Shown: positions 21,890-32,619, counted from the stretch's first letter. The stretch: 64,000 nt of DNA from Alosa alosa (GCF_017589495.1 NC_063204.1:30915585-30979584); one strand, 5' to 3'. Notes: generated from the sequence alone by a model not told the origin. Made by a program: numbers and translations.

Positions 21890-22202
21890 TATCATTACCT
21901 CCTCTCATAATGCAGTTCCAATGAAGGACTCTGCCATGTGCTCCCTCATTATGGAGTGAGTCACATTCAGAATTAAACCATATTGATCCAGTGATTTATT
22001 CATTGATCACTTTTCCACAGAAGAGAAAAGTGGGACGTGTGTAATTTTTTCTAGTAAGTTGATAGATAAAAAAGGCTTGGTTCACTTGGCAGCTGATAGG
22101 AGATTGTAGCAACTTCCATTAAAACTCTATTAGAGAGCTCAACTGGTTGATTGGTGAATTAATTTGTTGTCTATCTGAGGTCAGAACAGGGTTGGGGGCC
22201 TT
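21890..22202. other. Unique non-coding stretch
   Basis: Contains CCTCATTATGGAGTGAGTC and TTCATTGATCAC. Possibly part of a regulatory island, with no stronger evidence. Confidence 0.35.
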
Positions 22203-22357
22203 AAAGGAGAATTCTAGCAAAAACCAAAAACAGTCAGTTCTACTTAGCTCGATGTCTGCAGCTACACTCTGGGGGCATGGGGGCTTCTTTGAACTGACAG
22301 TACTCTGTGACCTCGAGAAACAGAGATCTTTGTGAAAAATCACTGGAATTCTCCTTT
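22203..22357. mobile_element. Short element with inverted AAAGGAGAATTC ends
   Basis: Starts AAAGGAGAATTC (22203-22214) and ends GAATTCTCCTTT (22346-22357), a perfect 12-base terminal inverted repeat enclosing 131 bases without coding capacity. This fits a small non-autonomous DNA transposon or SINE-like fish repeat. Target duplication is not clear (TTAA just before, CATT after). Confidence 0.6.
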
Positions 22358-22437
22358 CATTTGTGATTGATAGCAGTTTAAGATCTTTGTGAAAAATCAC
22401 TGGAATTCTCCTTTCATTTGTGATTGTTAGCAGTTTA
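22324..22437. repeat. Two-copy 57-bp tandem duplication
   Basis: Copies at 22324-22380 and 22381-22437 differ at one base (GATTGATAGC versus GATTGTTAGC). The unit spans the right end of the preceding element plus flank, so the element's 3' terminus is present twice. Near identity indicates a recent event. Confidence 0.95.
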
Positions 22438-23019
22438 AGACATATACTGAAATACTTGGCTGTGAGATTGATTATGAAAGGTAAATGGATCTATTGATCA
22501 ATCCACATAATGCCTGTACAGAGTCTGGACGCTCTTGGTTTGTAATCACTGGGCTACAGAGGGTGCACATGGAAGATGTTGTAGCTTGCTAAGAATGTAG
22601 TAACCATGGGAAGTCAAGGGAAGTGCAGATCCAAAACAGGCAGGTCTGTTGATCAATTGATGAATTCTCTGATTGCTTTTTTCTGAAGTTTGTTCAGGGA
22701 GGGAAGGCCCTGCTGCGTTGTGTTTCTGTAAGTAATATAAAAAACTTGTGATCCGCGGGGAGTCGAGTTAAAGAGAAAGGTTGCGACAACTTTCAGCAAA
22801 ACATGACATGGGAATGGGAGCGGCGGCTCATTTACATACGCTGACATTTTACAGAAAATATTTCAACGTTGGTGAAGGTGTAATGAAAGCCTGCCAGGAG
22901 CCAGCCGAGGAATAATGTTGCCATAATGGTAACCCTGCCAAATGCTCATCACAGTGGGAAGAGTGGGAGCAGCAGAGCTAACCCTCGGAGCCACTATGCA
23001 TACATATACATACACCCTT
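22438..23019. other. Unique non-coding stretch
   Basis: No coding signal. The words ATTGATCAATCC and TTGATCAATTGATG near 22500 and 22655 are similar to each other. Confidence 0.4.
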
Positions 23020-23100
23020 AGACACACACACACACACACACACTCCCTCTTACACACACATACATGCTAGCATGCATATCATCTCCTTCACACTTACACA
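23020..23100. repeat. CA-rich microsatellite
   Basis: (CA)11 at about 23022-23042, followed by interrupted CACACATACATG. Confidence 0.88.
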
Positions 23101-23146
23101 CTTGAATTTCCCCTGGGGATCAATAAAGTATCTAGCTATCTATCTA
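23101..23146 (+). mobile_element. Retroelement 3' tail with (TATC)n
   Basis: CTTGAATTTCCCCTGGGGAT is followed by CAATAAAGTATCTAGCTATC and TATCTATC. A near-identical tail is, from memory, very common in fish genomes at the 3' end of non-LTR elements. The exact family is not determined here. No body of the element precedes it, so it is a severely 5'-truncated or orphan tail. Confidence 0.6.
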
Positions 23147-23545
23147 TCACACACTGTACATTAGATTATCACATCAAACACACACATACACGCACACATA
23201 CATACAAATTTGTGTTTGTGTCATATACACATACTTAGATATCATACACACATACTTATGTATTTGTCTCTCATAACCACTAGCTGTGCTCTCACATTGC
23301 ACACACACACACAGTAAAAATAAAGTCTTCCGGTCAGTCTCTCAGCAGCCCCATATACACACATTCATTAAAAGGATGGGCTTGCAAACATTGCAAACTT
23401 AAATATTTACTGCAACACACAGATACTCATGCACTACAACATCCTTGCAAACAAACCAACACACACACACACACATTTTGTATAAATTACACACACATAT
23501 GCACACACAACAACAAACATTCACATACAACAACATGGAACATAC
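23147..23545. repeat. Degenerate CA-rich region
   Basis: Scattered CACACA blocks (for example 23301-23312 and 23459-23475) sit in AT-rich sequence. It looks like a decayed, expanded CA locus. Confidence 0.6.
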
Positions 23546-23619
23546 ATTCACACAAACTCGCTCCCAACGTTTGAGGACATTTTTCTTTTGTCTCCCTCCA
23601 TTCGTCTTTCCCCCATGAT

Positions 23620-23785
23620 GCTGATGTAGTGGTGCTGGACCGCTCCCTTTAACTGGCTAATTGCACGCTGCAGTGGAGAATTTGTTAGTGGTGACACCTC
23701 AGTAACCCACTGGGAATGGCTCTCATTACGGGACAATGTCCAGGACCATCCGATATTATTAGGTGTCATTAATCTGCCACATATA
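23620..23785. promoter_or_regulatory. Candidate regulatory island
   Basis: CTGGCTAATTGCACGC, CTCATTACGGGACAATG and TATTAGGTGTCATTAATC lie within 150 bases, with no repeats. An enhancer-like role is inferred. Confidence 0.33.
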
Positions 23786-23922
23786 GAGAGAGAGAAAGAG
23801 AGAGTAAGAAGAGAAAGAGAGGATGGGGAAAGAGGGATGAAAGGGGCAAAGAAAGGGCACAGGAGGATACAGTGGCATCGGGGAGATAGCTGCGAAGATG
23901 AGAGAGAGAAAGAGAGAGGCAA
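23786..23922. repeat. GA-rich purine tract
   Basis: Imperfect GA and GGAAAG repeats. Confidence 0.85.
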
Positions 23923-24735
23923 AAGTTCATCTGTGCGTGTTTCATGCCCATGATGCAACTCTAACTATTACAGAACAAGGTGAAACAGTGATCTAGAAGG
24001 ATTGTGTTTGTATTCAATGCAAAAAGTTACCAGTGTCATTAATTAGTGTGTAATATATATGGTATTGCAGTTACTAGGTGTGAATAGCATTATACCTTGT
24101 GTGAATTGAGACTAATGTGATAAGTTATACTATAAAACCAGTCAACACATCAGCACATGATGTATATGGCTGTTTGTAGAACCAGGCATCCTATTGATGT
24201 TGTTGGACATATCTGTCCCTATGCCCTCACTCTACCATAAGATACAATGTCCAGCTATTTAGATATCTAGCAATGGTGTGCTTTAGTTTGTTTCACTTCA
24301 TTCTGCATCTTTTGGCTACCCCTAACCCCCAACCCCTCCACACACCCACGCCTGGAGATGGGAAGATGCAGAGGTGGCGGGATTACACATCCTGTGCTGA
24401 AAGAGTTCAAACGTGCCTGTGGTTGTTATAGGATAAATCCACACGGGGTACCAGGGGTCCCCACAAGCATAGAGGCCCCCCTTCCCCTATTTGGGTGGAA
24501 GGAAGGTTCTCCCTCCCATCAAGTTAATGTTGGTCTTAGGAACCAAGAAGTTTAGTTCTATCAAATGGTAAGGATTCCAATAGATGCTTTATTCTGTGCA
24601 GAATAAACAATATTACAAAAGTGTTGTGTATTGAAGAGAGGTCTAATATAGTTGGTGAAAGTGCACCACTCTCAGGCGTTGTTATGTGTTTGTTTTTCTT
24701 CTGACTCACCATTGTTGTTGCATTGGAGCATGCAT
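23923..24735. other. Unique non-coding stretch
   Basis: AT-rich sequence, then a C-rich patch (24318-24350). No gene signal. Confidence 0.45.
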
Positions 24736-24736
24736 T

Positions 24737-24775
24737 TCTCTCTCTCTCTCTCTCAGTGTGTGTGTGTGTGTGTCT
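24737..24775. repeat. (CT)n-(GT)n compound microsatellite
   Basis: Eight to nine CT units, then CAG, then nine GT units. Confidence 0.93.
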
Positions 24776-25660
24776 GTCTTCATTATTTTACATGCCTACT
24801 CTTTGAGCCAGGCCTAAGTCTCTGGCCCTAATGACTAAAAGGTCCCTTATAAAAAGTATACAGCACAGCTCCCTGCAAATTGAGTTTCCTCTTTGTGGCA
24901 ATTGAGTGTGGTTTATGTAAGCTGCAGGGATCTCCTTTGAACTGCTTCAGTCTGTCTGCCCAAGAAAACACACCCAACCTCCCCACCTCACCCCACCTCC
25001 TCATTTAGGGGTCACAAGAAAAAGATGGAGGCCACCGTCTCAGACGCCCCAAATTCATGCCACATTGTGTGGGAATTACTCAGCTCTGGTGAAGAACAGA
25101 GCGAGAGAGTGGTTTGCGGGAAACCAGACCCAACTTAATCAGAGTTAAAGGGGCTTCGAAGCAGGTGCTCCATGTTAATTTATAGGTAATAAATTGGTAA
25201 TAAATGAGTTTGTAAATTGGATTTTATTACATTAAAACGCTCAACTGTTTAGAATGGACCAGCTTAGACGTATTAGTGAGTTCACTGGTTTTCTCTTTTT
25301 TTCTGGTTTTCTCAATGACCAATGTGTCTTTATTGATGCCTGTTCACATTTCACTGTTTTCTTTACTGGGCTTTGATGAGGCTGTAAGTATGCCCTTAGC
25401 CATAAAGGTCTAAGTAAAAAACCCAATACCCTGAAACATTTAGTGGCATTTTCCCTAAATCCACAGTATTTATTTTTACATAGCTCATAAAACTGTTCAA
25501 GTATCACAGTATACCATCATGGCTTCATATGTCACCTACCGACTTCTCTCCTAAAAGTTTGAATTTCTTTTGGGAACTTGTTCAGTGTTGTCCAATATAG
25601 TACTTAGTTATTCATGACGGCAATCACGTTTGTTTTTGTATTTGTGTATATAGTCTGGTA
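24776..25660. other. Unique non-coding stretch
   Basis: Includes GTTAATTTATAGGTAATAAA and TTGGTAATAAATGAG near 25170-25205, an imperfect local repeat of GGTAATAAAT. An 88-codon reverse frame has no recognisable domain. Confidence 0.42.
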
Positions 25661-25740
25661 AATATACTATAACTACTACTATACTACTACTATAACTACT
25701 ACTATACTACTACTATAACTACTACTATACTTAAACTATA
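25661..25740. repeat. 23-bp period tandem repeat built from ACT
   Basis: The unit AACTACTACTATACTACTAC plus TAT begins at 25671, 25694 and 25717, giving a higher-order 23-base period on an ACT/ATA base repeat. Confidence 0.9.
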
Positions 25741-26039
25741 AAAAAAATGCCATAGGTGGTTCACATTAATGGGACGTTGGGTAGCTCTTGTCTTTTGTTC
25801 TGAGAGGGGGTCTTTCTGGAAGGGTGTTTATTTAATGCCTGAAGAATATGTCAGATCACAGGAGCTGGCGACGTCCCATGTCGATGCACTGGTCTGGCAA
25901 CGTTGGCGAACCCTAGCAGTCGTGCCCAATAGGATTGTTCCCAGTGTCAGAGGCGTGAAAGCAGAGCTTTTTTTTCTATAATCAAGGCTGCCAAAGAGGA
26001 CCTTCTATAAATCCCAACACTCCTGTCCCCCCACCCCGC
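25741..26039. other. Unique non-coding stretch
   Basis: A 70-codon frame (25769-25981) has no recognisable domain. Nothing else was seen. Confidence 0.4.
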
Positions 26040-26260
26040 ACAATTATGCACAGGCACTGCCATAAATCTAATACGCTTTCATGAACTGCGGGAGCAGAGT
26101 ACATAAAACGTGTTGCGGATTTGCATACAAACATACTTATTCTAAATCCCCCTCAGAAGTTGTAAATGATTGTCTTTTTCCTGAAATACATTTCACCAAA
26201 TTGTATTTAGCCATGTTTATGAATCCTATTACGGCGTGGGCTTGATCATATTTTGTGGAC
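26040..26260. promoter_or_regulatory. Candidate island with octamer
   Basis: CAATTATGCACAGGC, ATAAATCTAATACGC and GCGGATTTGCATAC are clustered. The octamer ATTTGCAT is at 26119-26126. Regulatory role inferred. Confidence 0.35.
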
Positions 26261-26379
26261 AGCAATGGCTTTCCCCATCTTAGCTGTTCGAGAGCAAGAA
26301 AGCGAGAGTGAAACGAGGGGGGAAGTGGTGGTAGGATGGGGGTGTACATGCCTCGAGGCGATTGATTCTGTCATTTGTT

Positions 26380-26690
26380 TCAGTTGAGCCCTGATGTCTT
26401 CTCAGGCACACGACGACAGGTCGTCCATAGTCTTAAGATGGATCCCCACCAGACTCCGCAGGAGGGGTAATTCAATAAGCACTGTCACGTGTAACGATCG
26501 GCCGCGCTAATACTCATTTTAGCAGGTGAGCGAACCGATTGCGGCTGAAATTGCCCAGGCTGTCTCGCTTGATCACATCATCAAGGGCAGTTTTTCGAGC
26601 CCGACAGAGAGGTGATCTTTATTGTGAATATTATATGTAGATGAGTGTGAGTGGAAATGCTGTGAAGAGGTGGTCATGTTCATATTTGCA
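26380..26690. promoter_or_regulatory. Candidate conserved non-coding island, CpG-bearing
   Basis: Contains the E-box CACGTG (26486-26491), GATCGGCCGCGCTAATACTC, GCTTGATCACATCATC and many CpGs in otherwise CpG-poor surroundings. Retained CpGs suggest either constraint or lack of methylation. No gene is visible. Confidence 0.4.
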
Positions 26691-27100
26691 GTTTAGAGAT
26701 CTGTATTCACATATGAATTTACATGTCTGTGACGAAATATACATATTTTATTTGGGTAGCTATCAGATTGATCACATCTGATTCCATTGTATTATAGCTG
26801 CAGGGAAGCATAGGATTCCAGCAGAAGAGAATGTGAGCTATACATGGCAGTTTCCAAACTAAAGTTTCTTAAAGAAAGCTTGAAAATGTAAAAAATATAT
26901 TTGCCATTGTAAATTATTTAATTGCTCTTCTAAGAATGTTTCCATGAAGAGTTATTTGAAACAAAGCTTAATTACTGCTGAAGAATAGAACTGTGTTTTG
27001 CGGACAAATATTCTATGGAGAACATATTAGTACTGAAAAAATAAAGAAGTTTTCTATTTTGTGCATAGCGTACTTGACACATCTGAAACAGGTCTACAAG
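26691..27100. other. AT-rich unique stretch
   Basis: No repeats and no gene signal. Confidence 0.45.
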
Positions 27101-27185
27101 TTCCCAAAGTTCCCTGGGGGTGAGAGGAGTCAGCCTGGCCCCAGAGTTCAGGTTCCCGCCGCCCCTCACCTGGGTTCTACCCCAG

Positions 27186-27237
27186 ACGGTGCCCACGTGG
27201 CCTCGCCGACTTGCCCAGTAATTGGACAGACAAGCTG
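27186..27237 (+). other. Weak candidate exon (52 bp)
   Basis: A pyrimidine-rich stretch ending TTCTACCCCAG precedes it and CTG followed by GTGAGTGTAAGG ends it, a good donor. One frame is open through the exon. No protein identity and no partner exon were found. Such pairs occur by chance, so this is a pointer only. Confidence 0.15.
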
Positions 27238-27533
27238 GTGAGTGTAAGGGTCATAAACATTTCAAGAGTTATAAAACTTTCATTAAGTTCTCACGATATC
27301 TCGCCAGCCCGTGACCTTTCCAGCATTTTTTTCTGTCTTTCTTGTTTTTTTCCTCCCCAAAAGAATGACAAGAAAGAGAGAGAGGGACAGGCTTATTATG
27401 ATCACTGAACAAGCTGCCTCTTTGTGACATTGGGGGCCTTTTCATACTCCCTCTCAGCCTCTTGACTGGTCCTGAGCGAGAGATCAGAGCATATAAAGTG
27501 GGAAAACAAAGGCCCATTTTAATGAGATTGTAA
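27238..27533. other. Unique non-coding stretch
   Basis: No repeat longer than a few units and no gene signal. Confidence 0.4.
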
Positions 27534-27600
27534 AACAGAGAGAGAGAGGGAGAGCAAGAGACAGAGAAAAGAGGGAAAGAGAGAGAGCAGGAAAAAAATT
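27534..27600. repeat. GA-rich purine tract
   Basis: Imperfect (GA)n, purine-only except for a few C. Confidence 0.85.
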
Positions 27601-28304
27601 CTCAGAAGAAGTTATCTCAGTTCTGCTGGTTTTCTAAAGGCCTTTTCAGGAAAGTATTTAAGCCTATGCTCTATGGGTTGAGTAGGGGGGAAAGAAATCA
27701 AAGCATTGTCATTGGTCCAAAGGAATGAGACAAGCAGGGCAAGATGGGGAACTGAGTTAATCCACTGTTGTTCACGAGGAAAGAAGATAATAAAACCATG
27801 TTCCTGAAAGAGTGCTCTTCCTTGTTGCCGCACTCAGAGACCCCATTTATTTCACGTTTGGAGCATGTTCATTTCATCACATGACCAAGCTAAGCGAGGA
27901 TGAAAAATGTTTCTCTCTTTTTTTGATAACAATCACACTAAAAGAAAGAGAAAATAAATGCTGATAAAAATGTAATGAGAAATAAATAAATTAATGACAC
28001 CGACAAAAGAGCCTCTTAATTGCTTCAAAGCTCTCTTGATGATTTAATCATGGGACAGGACGATAGGGGAAAAAATAAAAGCAAATTGCGCTATGAGGCC
28101 GCGTATCTTTCAAACGCGACCCCTTAACTTTAATCTTGAGAAAATAAACCTCTCCCATCTTACAATTTGTGAAGACGTGGGCCCAGCTCTGTGTTTGGAC
28201 AAGCCCCTTTCCACAAATAATATTGGCAGCCACCACAAAGGGAGCAGAGCCCATTCTTGCTGTGTCCTATCTTCATTTAGAGATCTCTGTGGAATAGCTG
28301 GATG
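27601..28304. other. Unique non-coding stretch
   Basis: AT-rich part (27940-28020) with AAATAAATAAATTAATGAC and TGATTTAATCATGGG, then more balanced sequence. It may be regulatory, but nothing is decisive. Confidence 0.38.
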
Positions 28305-28380
28305 TACCCCCCCCTCCCCCACTGCCATTTAAGAAGGGCTGGAAGGGGGGGGGGGTGAGTGGCAGGGTGGGGTGGGGGGG
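28305..28380 (+). other. G-quadruplex / i-motif candidate
   Basis: Plus-strand G-runs of 11, 3, 4 and 7 lie at 28345-28355, 28365-28367, 28369-28372 and 28374-28380. A C-run (28307-28314, 28316-28320) lies 25 bases upstream. The runs could form a G4 on the plus strand, or a C/G hairpin. Confidence 0.6.
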
Positions 28381-28740
28381 TTGTCAGTGGAATGAAAAAA
28401 TCTCAAGAGTTTTTCTTTTTGTCTCTGATAGCCATCAGGGCCTTAACCCTATTATGTGCTTCCATGGTTCTAAGAGTGTGAGGAGTCCCTAGCTCCCTCC
28501 TTATGTCACCCCGGGCCGTTGCCCCCAATGCTAACCATGGCGGTTTCTAGCCTGACGGATGACGTCCCGCCAAACAGGGACGTGTCCAGCTTGACCTCCC
28601 TTTGCCCCCGTCCCTCCCCTAATGCTAACCACGTTAGAGCCAAGCACCCAAACCCTTTTCCCCACCGACGTCTCCTTTATTGAGGGGGAAATGGAGGTGG
28701 TCCTTAATGGCATTGTTTTAATAGTATCAGCCTTTTCTTC
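28381..28740. other. Unique non-coding stretch
   Basis: AATGCTAACCA occurs twice (about 28527 and 28621). A 7-base inverted repeat ACGTCCC / GGGACGT is at 28562-28568 and 28577-28583. No gene signal. Confidence 0.4.
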
Positions 28741-28741
28741 T

Positions 28742-28761
28742 GGTGTGTGTGTGTGTGTGTG
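28742..28761. repeat. (GT)n microsatellite
   Basis: About nine to ten GT units. Confidence 0.9.
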
Positions 28762-28975
28762 ATTTGCTTCTCACAGATAGATTGATAAACACTTACTACC
28801 TCCATAGAAGTGTGGTGAATGTCAGCCATTTTTTAATGTTGTAGGACACAGCTAAGTTCTTTCTACAGCAGTAGAGGATAAAGGGGTAATGGCTCTGTCT
28901 GAGCAATACACAGCTGTTTCTTTTATGTTCTTTAATTTGCTTCAAGGAGAAAATAAAGTGGGTGTGGGTGTCAGT

Positions 28976-28978
<3 letters not shown>

Positions 28979-29072
<94 letters not shown>
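28979..29072. repeat. Long pure (TG)n microsatellite
   Basis: About 47 TG units without interruption, one of the longest perfect arrays here. It generates poly-Val-Cys and poly-Thr-His frames. Confidence 0.97.
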
Positions 29073-29073
<1 letters not shown>

Positions 29074-29129
29074 TGAAGTGGGGAATTTCAGGCCAAACAC
29101 CAAAAGGACCTTCATAGGTGCACTGTAGT

Positions 29130-29830
29130 TAACCATCGTAATTAACATGAACACAAGTAATCAGCCCACCAAGTATGTCATTAAATGGCATCCCTAATGA
29201 TTAATTCAGGGCTCATAATAGCGAAATGAACCTCTGTCTGTCCTTAATGACCCTGTTTAATCTTTTAGAGAAACCGAGAGAGACAAGGGAGAAGCACCAG
29301 GATCAACCCAGCACTAGTGCTGTCTAGTGCTAATATGTCTATTATGTAATCACTGTCAATACAGTTTGTAACGTAATATTCAGGTGAGAGGGGAATTAAG
29401 GCGTTAGCCACGGCTAACTCAGCTTTGTGATTGTAGGACTCACAAAGAAGTGAACTGTTGATGTGTTTAACTGCAGTCTCTTTGCAATCTCTGCCACACG
29501 GAGAGCATTTGGTTATAGACTCAGGAGACTGGAAAGAGACTGTTTAAGTCATGATTAAATAATCCCTCTTTTTTTTGAGACGGGCTAACAAAGCACAGAC
29601 TAAACACTGGGCAGAATTTGACACCACACTTCAAGTGGAGGTGAAGAGGAGATTAGTCCAAAGAAAGAGGCGACTATTATACGCCCTGTTGCATAATTAA
29701 ATTTACCCCCGTAATTCATTATTCAGTGGAGTACATATTTGTCTTGGTAATTTTATATCTGAGCCCACAATAATGCAGAATTAAGCATTTGAATTAATCA
29801 TGTGAATTAATGCCTTGGTTTTGACCCTAC
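29130..29830. promoter_or_regulatory. Candidate non-coding islands
   Basis: ATTAAATGGCATCCCTAATG, ATTAATTCAGGGC, CCCTGTTTAATC and, further on, GCATAATTAAATTTACC, GTAATTCATTATTCAG and GAATTAATCATGTGAATTAA are packed in repeat-free sequence. The density of TAAT words is enhancer-like. Inference only. Confidence 0.36.
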
Positions 29831-30165
29831 CAAGTCCAGCTGCTTAACACCAGAAGTGAAAAGCATATGCTTGTTTTGGGGAGGGGGTAAACCCCCCTCA
29901 ACCCTCAACCCCTCAAAAAAACTCCTCGGAGAGTTACAACAATAAGACACAATATCCCCTTCAGATGCGTGCAATGACTTAAACGCTGCTTTTGTGTTAA
30001 ATATGAATAAGGTGCCATTGTCCTGTCCAGGGAGCGCGGGGAGATGGTGTTGTCGATTAGCCTCATGATTAAGCAGATGACACGGTGAGGCGGAGGAGCT
30101 AAATAAAAGAAGCCTTCTGTCACTTCCTCCCCTGGGTCCGCAGTGGCTGCAGCCAACGCCCCCCC
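29831..30165. other. Unique non-coding stretch
   Basis: A C-rich patch (29890-29925) is followed by mixed sequence with TCGATTAGCCTCATGATTAAGC (near 30053). No gene signal. Confidence 0.38.
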
Positions 30166-30205
30166 ACACACACACACATAAACACATGTACACATACACA
30201 CACAC
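30166..30205. repeat. CA-rich microsatellite
   Basis: (CA)n with TAAACACATGTA interruptions. Confidence 0.88.
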
Positions 30206-30260
30206 TACAAAAAGCAGGGTCTGGATCAATGAAGGGGAGGCGTGATAAAAACAGTCAAGT

Positions 30261-30322
30261 GGAGATGGAGAGAGAGAGAGAGGGAGGGAAGGAAGGAGGG
30301 AGGGTGGGAGAGAGGGAGGGTA
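30261..30322. repeat. GA/GGGA-rich purine tract
   Basis: (GA)8 followed by GGGA, GGAA and GGGAGGGT units. Confidence 0.88.
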
Positions 30323-30379
30323 AGAGCAACAAAGACGGCGGGGTGAGGAGTTTGATTAGATGGGGTGAATAAAACAGTC

Positions 30380-30930
30380 ATGGTCCATGTCAGGTGTTAA
30401 GTATCTCATTGGCTCATTTGCATGTCAAAAAGACATGTTTGTGTGGGACTCGGCCCGGTGCGCCCCCTTGTTCTCCGCGCCTCTCTCGGGGTACATGGCA
30501 TGTCACAGCCTCCCGCCTCACACCCACGCACCAGCCGTTGGCCTTTCACAACCAGACCGTTTGTCAAAAAAAACACCATTAACACCGTCTTGTGGCCAAA
30601 CAAAAACAATCAATTTTATCAATAATCTACCTTAATTAACATCCTTTCATAAATTAAAACAATCATTGGCATGGTTATATTAAAAAACAAAACACAAAAA
30701 CGAATTAAAGTTAATGACCTATTATTTTTACACATACTAGACACATCATCAATTGTACTTTGTAACCTTTTTGTACCTTGTTTTATATTTGCTTATATTT
30801 CATTCACTACATTTGAGTATGTAGCTTATTGATTTATGAATATGTACACGTTCTTCTGATTTTCTCAGACAATTTCTCAGACAAGTGTAGGGTACCATAT
30901 TCTCACAGTACAGTTCCTTCATCCCCTCTC
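30380..30930. other. Non-coding stretch with octamer
   Basis: ATTTGCAT at 30416-30423 is followed by GC-rich sequence to 30500, then AT-rich sequence with ACCTTAATTAACATCC. Overlapping frames in 30387-30635 have no domain. Confidence 0.35.
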
Positions 30931-31400
30931 CATAGACACCCTTGTTTATAAGCAACACTCACCCAAAGACATTTTAATAAGGAGGGCGCCTCTTTAGCTG
31001 GTTATTTAACAGTGGCGCATCTCTAATAATTCATGCTTTAATGACGACGAAGCAGCTAACCTTTGCCTGCTCTCGTCTCTTCCTTCCACCCATTCCGTCA
31101 CGGGACATTCAGGTAACTAATCTGCCTTTAAATATGTCTCAGAGGAAACGCCGCTAATTAGCATTGAAATTTACTGCCTTCAGTTTTATTGACTTGTCCT
31201 ACTTCTCCGATAATTAACTAATGAGGAAAGTAATGAGCTATGTCATTCAGTCGTGCTGTTCAATTAAAGTACAGAATCAATTATTGAAAATAGTTTTGGA
31301 TGCCTTCATGAACGTGAAGTGCTCAAAGGCTACTGATAGAAGCCAAGATCAGGAGGGAAAAGTTTCAATGTCCATTAAAAAAAAAAAACCCAGAGGTATC
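30931..31400. promoter_or_regulatory. Candidate regulatory island
   Basis: CTCTAATAATTCATGC, TTTAATGACGACG, GCTAATTAGCATTG, CGATAATTAACTAATG and CAATTAAAG occur in about 300 bases. GCTAATTAGC is a perfect 10-base palindrome near 31153. Repeat-free until A11 at 31378. Regulatory role inferred. Confidence 0.37.
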
Positions 31401-32619
31401 ATATTTTAGAAAGGTCTAGAACTCCCTCAAGATTTAGTTTTGTCAAAGCTTTAAAATAGTTAGCTTTCCACAGAAATCTGTCTACAGTTAAATCAATTAC
31501 AGACACCTTGATACATTTAGTTCCTTGTCTCCATGGTTTCAAATCAAATCAAAAATGTATTTGCTGATATCATATGTATACAGTATACTGCGCTGAAATA
31601 CCACTGTATGTACATTTCATAGTCTTATTTGCCTTTCATTTGTACAGTACTTTGCTATGATTCAAATGTGCTATAGTGTAAGAAAGACTTTAACGTCTCT
31701 GGGCGCCTTGGCTTTGCGGAGTACAGTGCTACCCAGTGAGGTGTTGACAATCTCCCTTTGTAAACAATGCGCCATAGAAGTAATCCAACACTGCACAAAA
31801 ACACTGCTTTCATTAAAGACAATTAATTAGAGTATTACACTTCCCATGTGGTTTCTCAGATAATGAACACACCATCTCATCATTCCAATTTGCGCAGGCT
31901 TCGATGATAATTATGTTTATATCAAAATCAATGTGCTTGTTCATAAATTGCCATTTGTCATAGGTCCTCTGCTTAACCGAGGGGAGAGGCTCTGTCGAAG
32001 GAACTCTGGATTCTCCATGCCCATGTCTCAGAAGATTTCTTTTATCTGCCTCACGGGTTCATTGATTTTATTTCATTTTTATTTTTCCCCCCAAGATCTG
32101 CCTCTTTGATAATGTTTTGGTAATTGCCAGCTCTTTAGTATACATTGGTGTTGGCTGGCATTCACGGTGGCATGGAGCTTCTTTTTTTGCACTGGTGTGT
32201 TGCGTTGCACACATGCATAGGAGCATACAACACAACACAAGCAAAGATTCCTCCAGGGAGGGGTCATGAAGGAAGGAAGCAGGTATCCAGCACAAGGCAT
32301 CGCCCCACATAATATTACTTGAGCGGAGAGATGGCACGCCGTGCCAAGACATGTCCTCAGGATTGCTAAGCCAAACATTGGATTCCGTCCCAGTTCTTTT
32401 AATGGCAGATCAACCTCAGTCACTTCAGTTTTATATGGCCGTGCCATTGTTGTGCTGATAGCATTTGCAATTAGCTAGAAATTTCCAAGAAGCAAGAAGC
32501 TACTTGTGTTGTGCACATATGTGGAGTTTAAAGAAGAAAAGAGACAGATATAAAGAAGAAATGAAGGGAAAGAAAGAGGGAGACAAAGAGAGAGAGAGAA
32601 GAACCTTCCTCTAGCAGCT
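31401..32619. other. Unique non-coding stretch
   Basis: Near 31540 the phrase CAAATCAAATCAAAAATG resembles starts of common fish repeats, but nothing else of such a repeat is recognisable. A 122-codon reverse frame (32079-32447) lacks any domain. A GA-rich patch lies at 32530-32602. Confidence 0.4.

Noticed and set aside
31537..31700. CAAATCAAATCAAA phrase as the start of an interspersed repeat
   Set aside because: Only the first dozen bases are suggestive; the rest matches nothing I recall.
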